A stretch of 64,000 nt of DNA from Thecaphora thlaspeos (taxonomy: Eukaryota; Basidiomycota; Ustilaginomycetes; Urocystidales; Glomosporiaceae). The stretch spans positions 1 to 64,000 of the forward strand of contig UWYS01000015.1 in assembly GCA_900291925.1 (NCBI GenBank), given 5' to 3'. Below the pieces are notes generated by a model. That model was given only the letters and a program-made list of their open reading frames with translations, ran no database searches and was not told the origin of the DNA. Both the position numbers and the translations under genes were made by a program. Of the stretch, positions 12,073-21,691 are shown piece by piece; position 1 is the stretch's first letter; every line of letters starts with the position of its first letter.

Positions 12073-13815
12073 TCAATCCCTCTTCTTCTTTTTCGGTCTG
12101 TCGTCGTCGCCTCCGCCTCCTGCTTCGGCATCGCCGCCGTCTTCTTCGTCGCTCGACGCCTCGGAGGGCAAGCCGCTATCGTCGCTATCCTCGTCTCTAA
12201 AGTCCTCGTCCTCCTCGCTATCCTCGTCGTCGTCGTCGTCGTCGTCGCAGCCACCGCCGCCTCCGCCCCTCCTGGCATCCTCCATGTCCTCGTCGTCGTC
12301 GCTCAGCAGGCCCGCAGCAGCCGCGGCGGCGATCCCGCCCGTCTCCTCTGCTATCTCGTTCTTGACCTTGACCTTGCGCTCGCCGAGGTGCGCCTTTAGC
12401 CTGTCGAGTTCCTCGCGCGAGATGCTCTGGAACGTGTGCTCGGCGCCGCTCTTGTTGATGACGCGAAGGTCGAACGTCTTGGACGACGCGACGGCCCCGC
12501 CGACGCGGCTCAGCACCGCTTGGTGGATGTCCGAATAGGGCACGTAGACGGGCTGCTTCGAGACCCAGATGAGTGACTTCTCCAGCGGGTAGAGGTTGCC
12601 GTCGGTCGCCTTGACGTTGCACTTGATGCTGCTCTGGCCGCTCGACGACTCAAACTCGCCTGGCGTCGACACCTTCTGGCCGCTGAGCACCTTGAACATG
12701 TTTGTCACGATGCGGAACGTCGGCTCCTCGTAGCGCTTCTTGAGCTTGCCGTCGTACTTTTCCTGGAGCGTCGCCTCGTCGATGTTGAGCTCGGCGTCCA
12801 TCTCCTCCTCTCGCGGGAACTGAAGGACGAGGTAAGGGTAGCGCGTCTGGCCCTGGCGGATCGGCGGGTCGAGGCCGATGACGAGCATGACGTGGATCTC
12901 GTCGGACTTGGGGAGGAGAAAGAGCTTGTTCATGGAGCTATGGAGAATCTTGTAGTCGTATGTTTTGCCGCGCAGTCGGATGAAGTTATGGAAGACATCG
13001 ATGTCGTACCTGCCGCGCGGCGTGAGGACAAGGACCTCCTTGAAGACGACGATCGAGTCGCCTGCGACCTGGCCAATGTCGGCCTTGCTCTTGAGCGCCT
13101 CGTGGAACGCCTCGGCCGCCGTCTCGTTGTCGGCACCGTCGGCGCCATCGGCACCCGCCGCATCGCTTGCGTCGTCCTTGGAGGCCTGCCCGGGGATATA
13201 GAAGCGCATCTCGACGAGCTGGTCGCCCTTGCCCTTCTTCGACCTGAGGGCCGACGAGCCGCGGCCGTCTACGGAGGCGCCCGTGTTTGCGACGGGCTGC
13301 TGCTGCTCTGGGTTGAGGAACTCCATGGAGACCTCGGTCTTGGCAATATTGCTGTTTGCAAGGTGGGCGAGTGGCAGCTCGAAGGCGAGCTTGTCGCGGA
13401 CGAGGAACTGGACCTCGGTGCTGTTGACGTCTGCCTTGCCCCAGTTCCAGCCGCGTGTCGAGATCTCGCGAGTCTCGAGCGGCTTGTCGAAGAACTGGCG
13501 GATCTGGGTTGCAAGCTTGTCGTAGTCGTCGCGCAGGAAGCCGTCGAATGTGGAGCGACGCGGGTTGGGCTGGGTGGGGAGGGGCGTCTCGCGGTCGCGG
13601 TTGAGGTGAACGGAGAGTTGGAAGTTGCGCGCTACTCGGGTCCAGTGAAAGTTGAGCATGTGGTCCGCAGGGATGGTGATGGTGGCACCACCGCTGCTGC
13701 CTTCGCCGCCGCCACCGATGGGCTTCCAGCCGATGCCGCCCTGCGACATGCGAAGCTTTCCGGCGGTCGCGTCGAGGCCATGGAAGATGTTGTCCCACTG
13801 CGTTGTGGTCGACAT
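12073..13815 (-). CDS. pob3: FACT histone chaperone subunit Pob3 (SSRP1 homologue without HMG box)
   Basis: Pob3 pairs with Spt16 to form FACT, which loosens and restores nucleosomes during transcription and replication in the nucleus. The 580-residue single-exon protein starts MSTTTQWDNIFHG and has the SSRP1 N-terminal PH region. It continues with the structure-specific recognition region (DIDVFHNFIRLRGKTYDYKI) and the Rtt106-like PH domain (NLYPLEKSLIWVSKQPVYV). The tail is acidic, with Asp runs encoded by GTC/GAC triplets near 12,225-12,250, and ends in a basic KKKKRD. It lacks the C-terminal HMG box of animal SSRP1, as expected in fungi, where Nhp6 supplies that function. The open frame runs four codons further upstream but only from TTG; the ATG is 13,815-13,813. 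It is divergent from coronin with about 650 bp between the starts. Confidence 0.96.
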   Translation of the reverse strand: MSTTTQWDNIFHGLDATAGKLRMSQGGIGWKPIGGGGEGSSGGATITIPADHMLNFHWTRVARNFQLSVHLNRDRETPLPTQPNPRRSTFDGFLRDDYDKLATQIRQFFDKPLETREISTRGWNWGKADVNSTEVQFLVRDKLAFELPLAHLANSNIAKTEVSMEFLNPEQQQPVANTGASVDGRGSSALRSKKGKGDQLVEMRFYIPGQASKDDASDAAGADGADGADNETAAEAFHEALKSKADIGQVAGDSIVVFKEVLVLTPRGRYDIDVFHNFIRLRGKTYDYKILHSSMNKLFLLPKSDEIHVMLVIGLDPPIRQGQTRYPYLVLQFPREEEMDAELNIDEATLQEKYDGKLKKRYEEPTFRIVTNMFKVLSGQKVSTPGEFESSSGQSSIKCNVKATDGNLYPLEKSLIWVSKQPVYVPYSDIHQAVLSRVGGAVASSKTFDLRVINKSGAEHTFQSISREELDRLKAHLGERKVKVKNEIAEETGGIAAAAAAGLLSDDDEDMEDARRGGGGGGCDDDDDDDEDSEEDEDFRDEDSDDSGLPSEASSDEEDGGDAEAGGGGDDDRPKKKKRD

Positions 13816-14469
13816 GGCGGGCGGCAAGGGGCAAGGGGCGAGCGGTAGAGACGGGCTGCCGGCAGAGACAGGCGTAAAGGGTGGAGCACGATACGAACGG
13901 CGGTAAAGGTGGTGGCGGCCGTGGCGGAAAGGATGGAAAGGGAAAGGAAACGAGGGTAGTTAGACTCATCGTCAGAGGGCGGAGATCAAGGGCGCTGCTG
14001 ATGGACGAAAGTGGCTGGCCCGCGCTGCGCCTGTGCGCCCGCGCCTGCGCCTCTCTGAGAGGACGCAACGCGGAAGGGTGTTGGACGGCTGAACTGCACT
14101 CGTAAGGCTGACAAAGCTTCAGATGGCTCCATGGTTGGACGCTTGGTCAGGCGGGCCGACGCCGACGCCGACGCCGCTGAAGGACGCACGGATCGTTTCG
14201 CGCTGGCGAGCGCGTGGGCGCAGGCAGGCATCACCGAGAGTGGCAGCGCGGACGCCGCGGGGCCAGCGCAGCGATGCACAGCCCCCTCTTCTGAGCCACC
14301 CCATCCTCCTCGCCTCGCCTTCTTGTTCCACGCGCCCGCCGCCCGTCGCTTCTCGATCCTCCTTTTCCTCTTCTTCCGTCGCCACCGCCTGCCACCTCTC
14401 TCCTCTGGGCCTCACCCTCCTCCTCCCCCCCCCTCCCTCATCCTCCCTCCCTGCCTTTGCCCGTCCGCC
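13816..14469. promoter_or_regulatory. Shared divergent promoter region of pob3 and coronin
   Basis: The region lies between two genes transcribed away from each other, so it must contain both promoters and 5' leaders. It includes a short ACGCCG/GCCGAC repeat near 14,156-14,180 and a pyrimidine-rich leader (14,290-14,465) before the coronin ATG, typical of fungal 5' UTRs. I see no clear TATA box. Confidence 0.6.
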
Positions 14470-16329
14470 ATGAGCCGCTTCGTACGCCCTTCCAAGTACC
14501 GCCACGTCTTTGGCACCCCGGCCAAGAAGGAGGCCAGCTACGAAAACGCAAAGGTCTCCAACAGCGCTTGGGACACCAACCTCATCGCCGCAAACGGCAA
14601 GTACATTTCCCTCAACTGGCAGGCATCGGGTGGAGGCGCCTTTGCCATCATCCCGCTCAGCAGGCCGGGCAAGCTCCTCGACATCTACCCGCTCTGCCGC
14701 GGCCACACCGCCCCCGTCCTCGACACCGCCTTCAGCCCCTTTGACGACAACTTCGTCGCGAGCGCCTCCGACGACGGCACCGTCGGCCTCTGGAAGATCG
14801 ACGACGCCGGTTTCGACCAGCTCGACTGGTCCGACAAGGAGCGCGAGCGCAACGGCGGCATCAAGGACTTCCAGCCGTGGGCGCGCATCTCGGCCGGCGG
14901 ACGCAAGGTCGGCCAGGTCGCCTTCCACCCGACTGCCTCCAACCTCCTCGCCGCTGCCACCGCCGACTACGTCATCAAGCTCTTCGACGTCACGCACGCC
15001 GACTCGGCCCCGACGTCGCCCTCGATCTCGCTGCGCGGCTTCACCGACACGATCCAGTCGTTCGACTGGGACTGGACGGGCACCACCGTCATCGCCACCT
15101 GCCGCGACCGCAAGATCCGCACCTTTGACCCGCGCCAGGGCGAGCAGCCGGTCCAGGTCGCCGACAGCCACGGCGGCGTAAAGGGCGCCCGCATCATCTG
15201 GTGTGGCGACAGCAACCGCGCCATCTCGACCGGCTTCAGCAAGATGTCGGACCGCCAGCTCTTCCTCTGGGACACGACCAACCTCGCCGCCGGCCCGCTC
15301 AAGAACATCACGCTCGACACGAGTAGCGGCATCATCATGCCCTTCTGGTCCGACAACAACATCATCTTCCTCGCCGGCAAAGGCGACGGCAACATCCGCT
15401 ACTACGAGCTGGAAAACGACGAGCTCCACTACCTCACCGAGACCAAGTCGTCGGACCCGCAGCGCGGTCTCACGTTTGTCGGGAGGCGCTTCCTCAACAC
15501 CGACGAGAACGAGATCGCCCGCGCCTACAAGGTCATGGGCACGACGGTGCAGCCGATGAGCTTCATGGTCCCGCGCCGCGCCGAGAGCTTCCAGGCCGAC
15601 ATCTTCCCGCCCGCGCCCAGCAACGTTCCCAGCTTGACGGCCAAGGAGTTCTTCGAGGGCAAGCGCGCGCCGAGGAACCTGATCGACCTCGCAAACGGAC
15701 ACGGGCTCAAGGGCGGACAGATCCCTGCCGCGACAGCTTCCGCTTCCGCTACTACGCCCACGCCCGCACCTACGCCTGCGCCTGCAGCCAAGGCGGCAGC
15801 TGCCCCTTCGCCCGCGCCTACCCCCGCCCCCGCCACTTCCTCACTCCCAGCTCCCTCGCGTGCCGCCACCACCCCTTCCACTTCTCCCTCTGGCAACGCC
15901 GTCCCCTCCACCTCTGCAGCAACGTCCACACCCCTATCTCAAAGATCCACCTTTGTCCAACCCTCTCACGACGGTACAGGACGAAGCGAGACGAAGTCGA
16001 CCTTCGCCGCTCTGCGAGACGGCAATACCTCCTCCACCTCGCCCGCCGCGACGACGAACAACAGAGCGGCTACGAAAGAGCTAGAGGACGAGATTGAAAG
16101 TTTGAGGGAAAAGTTAAAGGAGCAGAACGTGAGGATGAGGGAGCTTGAGTTGGAGAATGAACAGTGAGTAGCGGAGCGATGCATTCTTGTGTCCTGCTGA
16201 GGCGAGGCGAATCGTGGGGCGAAAAGTGGGTACGAACTGACTTTTCTCGTCACACCCTGGTCCGTCGACTGTAACAGACTCAAGACTAATCAGGCAAAGG
16301 CACGGGAAGCGCTGCTGCGTTCGTTTTAG
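14470..16329 (+). CDS. crn1: Coronin, WD-repeat actin-binding protein
   Basis: Coronin bundles actin filaments and regulates Arp2/3 at cortical patches. There are two exons, 14470-16163 and 16278-16329, giving 581 residues. The start MSRFVRPSKYRHVFGTPAKK is the conserved coronin N-terminal signature. WD repeats follow (for example GHTAPVLDTAFSPFDDNFVASA and GLWKIDD), then the coronin extension. A Pro/Ala/Thr-rich unique region precedes a C-terminal coiled coil (ELEDEIESLREKLKEQNVRM). The first exon would run into TGA after NEQ. Splicing at GTGAGT (16,164) to ACAG (16,277) instead extends the coiled coil by LKTNQAKAREALLRSF, which preserves its heptad character. Confidence 0.95.
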
Positions 16330-16471
16330 AAGTGCCCGGCATTGCGTCCGAAGAGGTGACGAAGTGTCGCTATGCAGACGTGTAGACAGGGGGAGGATGA
16401 AGACGATGAAGATTTCCTCGACGATTGTGTCTGTTGTGCGTGGGCATGTGTGAGGTGAGACGGAGGCTGAA

Positions 16472-17576
16472 TCACGATGATGCCTTCTTGACGGTCGATG
16501 GCGGGAGGAAGAAGTTTTGGCGGTAGTGTTTGAGTTCTAGCGGCCGGCAGGGGAGATGAGGAAGTAGGGAAGATGAAGCGTGAGAGTGAGTGCGAAAGTG
16601 GAAAAGGAAACAGGCTGGGATAAGGGGGGAAAGGGGATGAGGAAGCTGGTAGAACGAACCTTGAATGCTACCCTTGATATCGTCGAGGGCTCTGTCGTCC
16701 GTATTGCAGACAGTCAGGTTGATGGTCAGCGATGGGCTTGGTGAGTGGGGGCAGAACGGGAAGACGACGTACCGATGACTTCCCTTTCCACCCTTCCATA
16801 CCATTTCCTCACCGTACCACCTCCTTACGCATTCCTTGAAGGACGATACGTCCACTATACGATAATGCAGATGCTCCACCACCTATTTGGAGCCATCACA
16901 ATTGCCAAATTGTCAGTTGGATGTTTGTAACGACGCAAAAAAAGAGAGGGAAAGAGGGAGGGAGAGACGAGATCACAGAGATAGACGAGGGGGTTGGGAC
17001 GACGTACCTCTGGCAACTCTCTTTCGAGAAAGACTTTATCGGCATGTACCGTGTTGCCCGCTAGGACGCCGACTCGCTTGGAGGGTATGCGGTCTAGGAT
17101 GTAGGCTAGGACGGCCTTGCGTACTTCTTGATGCGGTCGAGATGCGGAAGGATCGAGGCAGGATGCAGTGAGACGCGATTGACCGTGTTGCTTGACCTGT
17201 CCAGTCCACCCGGTTCATCATGGTCTATCAGTCAAATCGGGTCTCGAAGCAGGGCGAGAACGAGGGCGCGAGCCGGACAAAGGGGATAGGGACAATCAAG
17301 GTTAAGACTCACACACCACTCTCCCATCCCATCCAACACTTGCTTCTCAGTTCGAATGACGTAGTTGACACCTTCGTCGAGCGGGTTGAGGTCGCCGTCT
17401 GTGATGATCACCGCTATCTCGAGGAGACGATCCGTAGGGAGCAAGCCTGTCATTTCGCAGTCTATCCAGACCAAGGGACCATCTGAGGAGGAAAGACGAC
17501 GGGTGGACGGAGGCGGTGGGATCAGGGAGGATATCGGACCCGAAGTCGGAGGTGGGGCGGAAGGTGGGGCGGACAT
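16472..17576 (-). CDS. rex2: Oligoribonuclease Rex2 (DEDDh 3'-5' exoribonuclease)
   Basis: Degrades short RNA oligonucleotides to mononucleotides, mainly in mitochondria in yeast. Five exons close in frame: 17576-17313, 17196-17008, 16882-16773, 16691-16660 and 16536-16472, giving 219 residues. Diagnostic segments are LVWIDCEMTGL (Exo I, with the D and E ligands), GMGEWC followed by VKQHGQSRLT, VGVLAGNTVHADKVFLE (Exo II), VVEHLHYRIVDVSS, and GSHRALDDIKGSIQ ending in LKHYRQNFF (Exo III with H and D). The first ATG of the open frame gives MSAPPSAPPPTSG. Upstream the frame stays open for about 124 codons without Asp or Glu, which could encode a mitochondrial leader if a non-ATG start is used. 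Exon 4 is only 32 bp. Confidence 0.94.
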
Positions 17577-19167
17577 GATGATGGAGGGGAGGAGACGACG
17601 GAGGTAGGTGAACAGAGGCCGAGATGGTGCTGTTGATGGGTGAGCAGCGGGAGGGAGACGCGAGAGAGAGAGGTAAAGGAGAAGGGGAGAGAGGGGACTG
17701 CGAAAGAAGCGGAGACTGGATGGGAAAAGACGAGACAGCGTGGACGGTAGATATATGGGAATCTGAGGGCAAGGTGTTGCTGAAAGTGTGGTTGTATGGA
17801 AGAGGGAAGGAGGAGCGAGGAGCGAGGCAGGCCAGGCAGGCCAGGAAGGAAAAAGGACGAAAAATGTGGAGGAAAAGAAAAAGTGGCGCGGTCTATGCAG
17901 GTGCGTGTGGCTCCCTCCGCCGGCCGTACTGGACAAGCAAGAAAGCAACGTTTCGCCGCCATCACAAACCTCACCGCCACCGCCAGCGTCCGTGCTCTAC
18001 CGTAGACGATCGAACGAAGGCGGAATTACGGCCAACACTTCATCTGCGTCCTAACGCCACGGTTCGAAGCAAAACCAAGACTCTGACCTGTGTACCATCA
18101 AGAACTGTGTTGCGAGGGTAGATACGAGACCAACGACCCAGACTCTGCTTTTAGGGCAGCGAGGATATGTTCAGTACAGTAGCACATAGACTCTAGAGTA
18201 GTGTAGTGTCGTACAACGAGAGCATTTAAGGGCCATGTTGAGATGTCACACGTTGTCGTTGCCTTGAAGGGAGGCGACCTCACAGACCCGGCGTAGCCAG
18301 GCCCGGCGCCGCTACCAATCGACGTCTTGGTGAATCCGAGAGGAATCCCAGCAATTGCGCGACTTTCCAGCTGAAGGCAGGTCTCCCCATCGCTGCAAAA
18401 ATCTCGGCTGGACACTGGACTCGGCTTAGTCGGGACCGTCTTGTGCATCGCGGCCAATCACTCGTTCGAGATGCAGACGTATCTGAACGAGCGGCTAATT
18501 GAGCAATCTGTGTGCCAGCTCAGAATGACCTAAGAAATCCAGGCTGATGGGCTCGATGGCTCTGACGATAAGTGCGGCGGAGTGGCGGAAGTCGCCATCG
18601 ATAAAAATCGCGCCTTCCCGTCTGGGACGGTGGGTGCCCGTCGTCATCAGTCGTCGCAACAGGTGAGTCCGTGGACATCTGCAGGTGGTCTGGTTTGCTG
18701 CGGCGCGGCGAGCCTGCGGGGCTCTTGCAGCTCGATTCCGCCCGCATCGAGGCATCCGAAGAGGTCCATCAAGCTGGCCAACGCTGCCGCGGCGAAGCAA
18801 CTGGACAGGTCGATTTTGCGCCGTCAAATTTTCGGTGGCGTAGCCGTTCTGCGCCGCCGCCGCCGCCGCCGCTTCTGGCCGGAGGCTGATGAAGCCAAAG
18901 TAAGAGAGCTATAGAGACCACGTCTCTATCCGTGCACGGTTAGCCTGCAAGAGTCAGGACTCGACAATTGACCGCCCTGCCGTAACTTACGTCTACTCCA
19001 CCACAACTACTTAAAACATCCCTCTTCCACTTCCACTTAGCTGCTCTCTGACCCTAGCATTGTCCGTCCTTACCGTCGCCATCGTGCAATCTCCCCCCTC
19101 CCATCTTCTGCAGATCCCAGCTCCAATCGCCTCCACGCGACCCAACGACACAAGAGGAACGGCAAAA
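17577..19167. other. Intergenic region upstream of rex2
   Basis: No supported gene. The part next to rex2 is purine-rich on the plus strand, i.e. a pyrimidine-rich leader for rex2. A CCG triplet run lies at about 18,857-18,872. Between 18,960 and 19,160 the sequence becomes CT-rich with ACTTAAAAC near 19,008, which looks like a promoter and leader for the rightward ORF that follows. Confidence 0.5.
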
Positions 19168-19202
19168 ATGAGCTGTCCTCCTGCCCATGCAACGCCGTCC
19201 TT

Positions 19203-20099
19203 TTGTGGGTTCCAGTCATTCTCCCCTCCAGCAATTTCCCTCGCAGTGCGCTGAGTGGGTTGCGCGAAGGAGGCGAGTCATGGCCCAGTCGATTGGGAGT
19301 GCGCTTCAAGGTCTTCGAGACAAGCAGCAGCTTTGAGGGATGGACGTACTTTCAGCTCTCGCGCTGGGCAATGTACCTTCTCGCCAGTTCAGATGGACCC
19401 TACGTTACTCGAGCCTTCGCCGTCGTCGACGATGGACACCTGCGGCGCGATACCACGACCCTGATCTGCCTCGACGCGCAATTCCTCCAGCCTGGCGCTG
19501 AAGTCTGGATCGCGGGGAGGTTCAAGGGGGACGTCTACAGCTGTGTCTCTTTGGTCCACTATCTTCAAATCTTTCGCTCCAACCTCGATCAGTGCAGGGG
19601 TGTGTTTCCCGGGCTCACGATCGTCGAAGCGGGCGATGTTGCCGAGTGGGGAGCTAGCGGGGACGCAGCCGCCACACTCGGCGTAGAATGGGCGTCGCCG
19701 TCGTCCTCGCCGACAGTCCACGAACCGATCTCGGAGGTCGAGTACGACGCTATGGCCTCGGCGATCGATCGTCTCGTTTTGGTCGATGGAGCCGCGCCGG
19801 AAGGAATGGACACGGCCGCGGAAGGAGCGCCCGGCACCCGGACACCGCCTCAACGCTTGTCAAGCCCGCAAATGTCATCTCAGCACGGCTACTCAACGAC
19901 AAGCAAGGTGGAGTCGCATCACTACCTCCTCTCGAACGGCAGCATCGGCCAGACGTTTGGAGACGACGAGCCGATGCTTCCGGGCGCCGAGACATGGAGC
20001 CCCGGGGCAGAGAAGGTGACGGTGGTGCGGGCCCTCGACCCGATTCAGGTCCAAGGCATGGTCAAGGTGGATCGAGGAGAGAACTTGCGGCAGTGCTAG
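19203..20099 (+). CDS. Orphan hypothetical protein, 5' end unresolved
   Basis: I do not recognise the family. The frame open from 19,203 encodes a coding-like segment, FKVFETSSSFEGWTYFQLSR, then WAMYLLASSDGPYVTRAFAVVDDG and LDAQFLQPGAEVWIAGRFKGDVYS. This could be a small beta-barrel such as an OB fold, though that is a guess. It is followed by a disordered Ser/Pro-rich tail ending at 20,099. The first in-frame ATG is 19,371, inside the conserved-looking block, so the N-terminus must come from elsewhere. A different frame starting at ATG 19,187 reads MQRRPFVGSSHSPLQQFPSQ and stays open to 19,313, suggesting a short intron or a frame lesion between the two. Confidence 0.45.
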   Translation: MWVPVILPSSNFPRSALSGLREGGESWPSRLGVRFKVFETSSSFEGWTYFQLSRWAMYLLASSDGPYVTRAFAVVDDGHLRRDTTTLICLDAQFLQPGAEVWIAGRFKGDVYSCVSLVHYLQIFRSNLDQCRGVFPGLTIVEAGDVAEWGASGDAAATLGVEWASPSSSPTVHEPISEVEYDAMASAIDRLVLVDGAAPEGMDTAAEGAPGTRTPPQRLSSPQMSSQHGYSTTSKVESHHYLLSNGSIGQTFGDDEPMLPGAETWSPGAEKVTVVRALDPIQVQGMVKVDRGENLRQC

Positions 20100-21691
20100 C
20101 CGCGATGTCAGACGAGAACGAGGCAAATGAGCGCGGGGACGGACCACGAGGCCGGCTGTCGCCGCGGCGGTCCTCGGCCGACTGGCCACTGGCTGCATCT
20201 GCTCGGCCAGAGACAGGCCGTGGCGTTTCCTAGTATCGAGAAGAGGTGAAGCGGCTGACTTGGCCATGAGGACAAGAGGACGGATGTGTTTGCGGCAGCA
20301 CAGGAAGGGCGATATGTAGCGACAAACAGACGACACGGAAACGGAGGAAGATCGCACTGGGCGGCAAGACGCCCAGACGCCAGCGATGGGTGCACTCATG
20401 CTGCCAGCTCGCGAAAGAAAGAAAGGGAGGGTGAGGAATGGAGAGAGAGAGAGAGAGAGAGAGAGTCTCGAGACTACGCTGTCACAGAAGCACTGCGGGC
20501 AAAGAAGATAGACGCGATTGTATGCCGCCTTGTTACGCTGACGTGCTGTAGGAGCGATGCAAAGCACCGCCTGTGACACCAGGCGGGGATGGTGAGACGA
20601 CGGCTGGGCGTGAGGAAAGCCAGGGCCTTTTCTGCGGTGGTGCTCGCTGGAATGGCGTTGGTCGAAGGCGAATCGAGCAGTGTGGGGCGACAATGGGACA
20701 AGGAGAGAGGAAAGGTGGAAAGTCGGATAGCGCAAGGTGGACAATCGAGGCGGAGCGCCCGACGCCCTGGCACGCGTCCAGGCGTCGGCTTTGTTAGAGA
20801 GGGCAAAAAGGAAGTGAGGCGCAGGCGCGCAGGCGGGCTGGCAGCTCCATACGCTAGCGACGCCCAGCGCATGGCGCAAGGAGAGGGTGAGAGGCGTGGC
20901 GGGGAGCGCGGAAATTGGGCGAGCGAGCAAGCAGGGGCCAAGCAGCAAGCAGCTCCCAGCGGGCATGGCAGGCAGAGCCTCGCTGCGTTCGTCGTCGAGC
21001 CTCGCTCAAGACATATTTGACTTCCTTCCCTCCCTTTCGCCTCCACTCTCTCGACCCCGACCTCAGTCTGCTCGTCCCACCCACACCATCCTGCCGCCGT
21101 CGAGTCTCCATCGGCCTCGTCTTGTATCGCTTCGTCTCGCCGAGCCACGAGCCACGCCCGCTTCACGCCAACTCGCCAATTTAACCTACATCCACCCACC
21201 CGACCCACCTACAGACGCCCACGCCCACCACAGCTTGGCGCCGTAGCGCTACACTCGTCGCTCTGCTAGGGAGACCCTTCTGTGTGACCGCGCCGTCTCG
21301 CTTTCCGAATCGCCCACTGGACCGTCCGTGTGCACACCTTGGCCTCCCGCCCGTCGCCCAGATCTCTCCTCTCCAGCTCGGCACGGCCCAATCTTTGCGG
21401 CTGCTATCTTGTTCAAACAGCCTCAGTCTCTCTTCATTGCACCTTCCCCTTCTTTGCCGTCGCCGCCTCGCCTTTGCTCCGCGCCTCGAACAGACGACAG
21501 CCACTGGGCCAGCTCTCGAACTCCACCTCTCTCCACGTCTCTCCCTTCGAAAGCAGTAGCAGCCGCCATTCCATCTTAGACACAGCTTCGCCGCCGGTTT
21601 GACTCGCCCTTAGCCTGCGATCTCTGCCCCCACCCCGACCAGTGCACCCGGACGGCGTTCGCCGTGCCAGCACGGCCCGTTCGCAGCAACG
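20100..21691. other. Long upstream region and leader of the zinc-finger gene
   Basis: About 1.6 kb without a supported ORF. It contains a GA dinucleotide microsatellite at 20,441-20,465 and A/G-rich sequence after it. A 600-bp pyrimidine-rich stretch (about 21,030-21,690) leads to the ATG at 21,692. A leader of this length fits a highly regulated transcription-factor gene, but no specific operator was recognised. Confidence 0.5.
20441..20465. repeat. (GA)n microsatellite
   Basis: An uninterrupted GA dinucleotide run of about 25 bp in the intergenic region upstream of the C2H2 gene. GA tracts can act as nucleosome-free promoter elements, but nothing here shows that it does so. Confidence 0.9.

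Noticed and set aside
12892..13848. Plus-strand open frame opposite pob3
   Set aside because: Antisense shadow with biased Val/Leu/Glu composition; pob3 explains the region.
14119..15702. Long minus-strand open frame (527 codons) opposite coronin
   Set aside because: It is a shadow of the GC-rich coronin coding sequence: Val/Asp/Glu/Arg-rich, no domain, and no ATG context. Coronin on the plus strand is unambiguous.
19893..20966. 357-codon minus-strand open frame
   Set aside because: Overlaps the 3' part of the orphan gene and a GA microsatellite; composition is Ser/Leu/Cys-rich without motifs.
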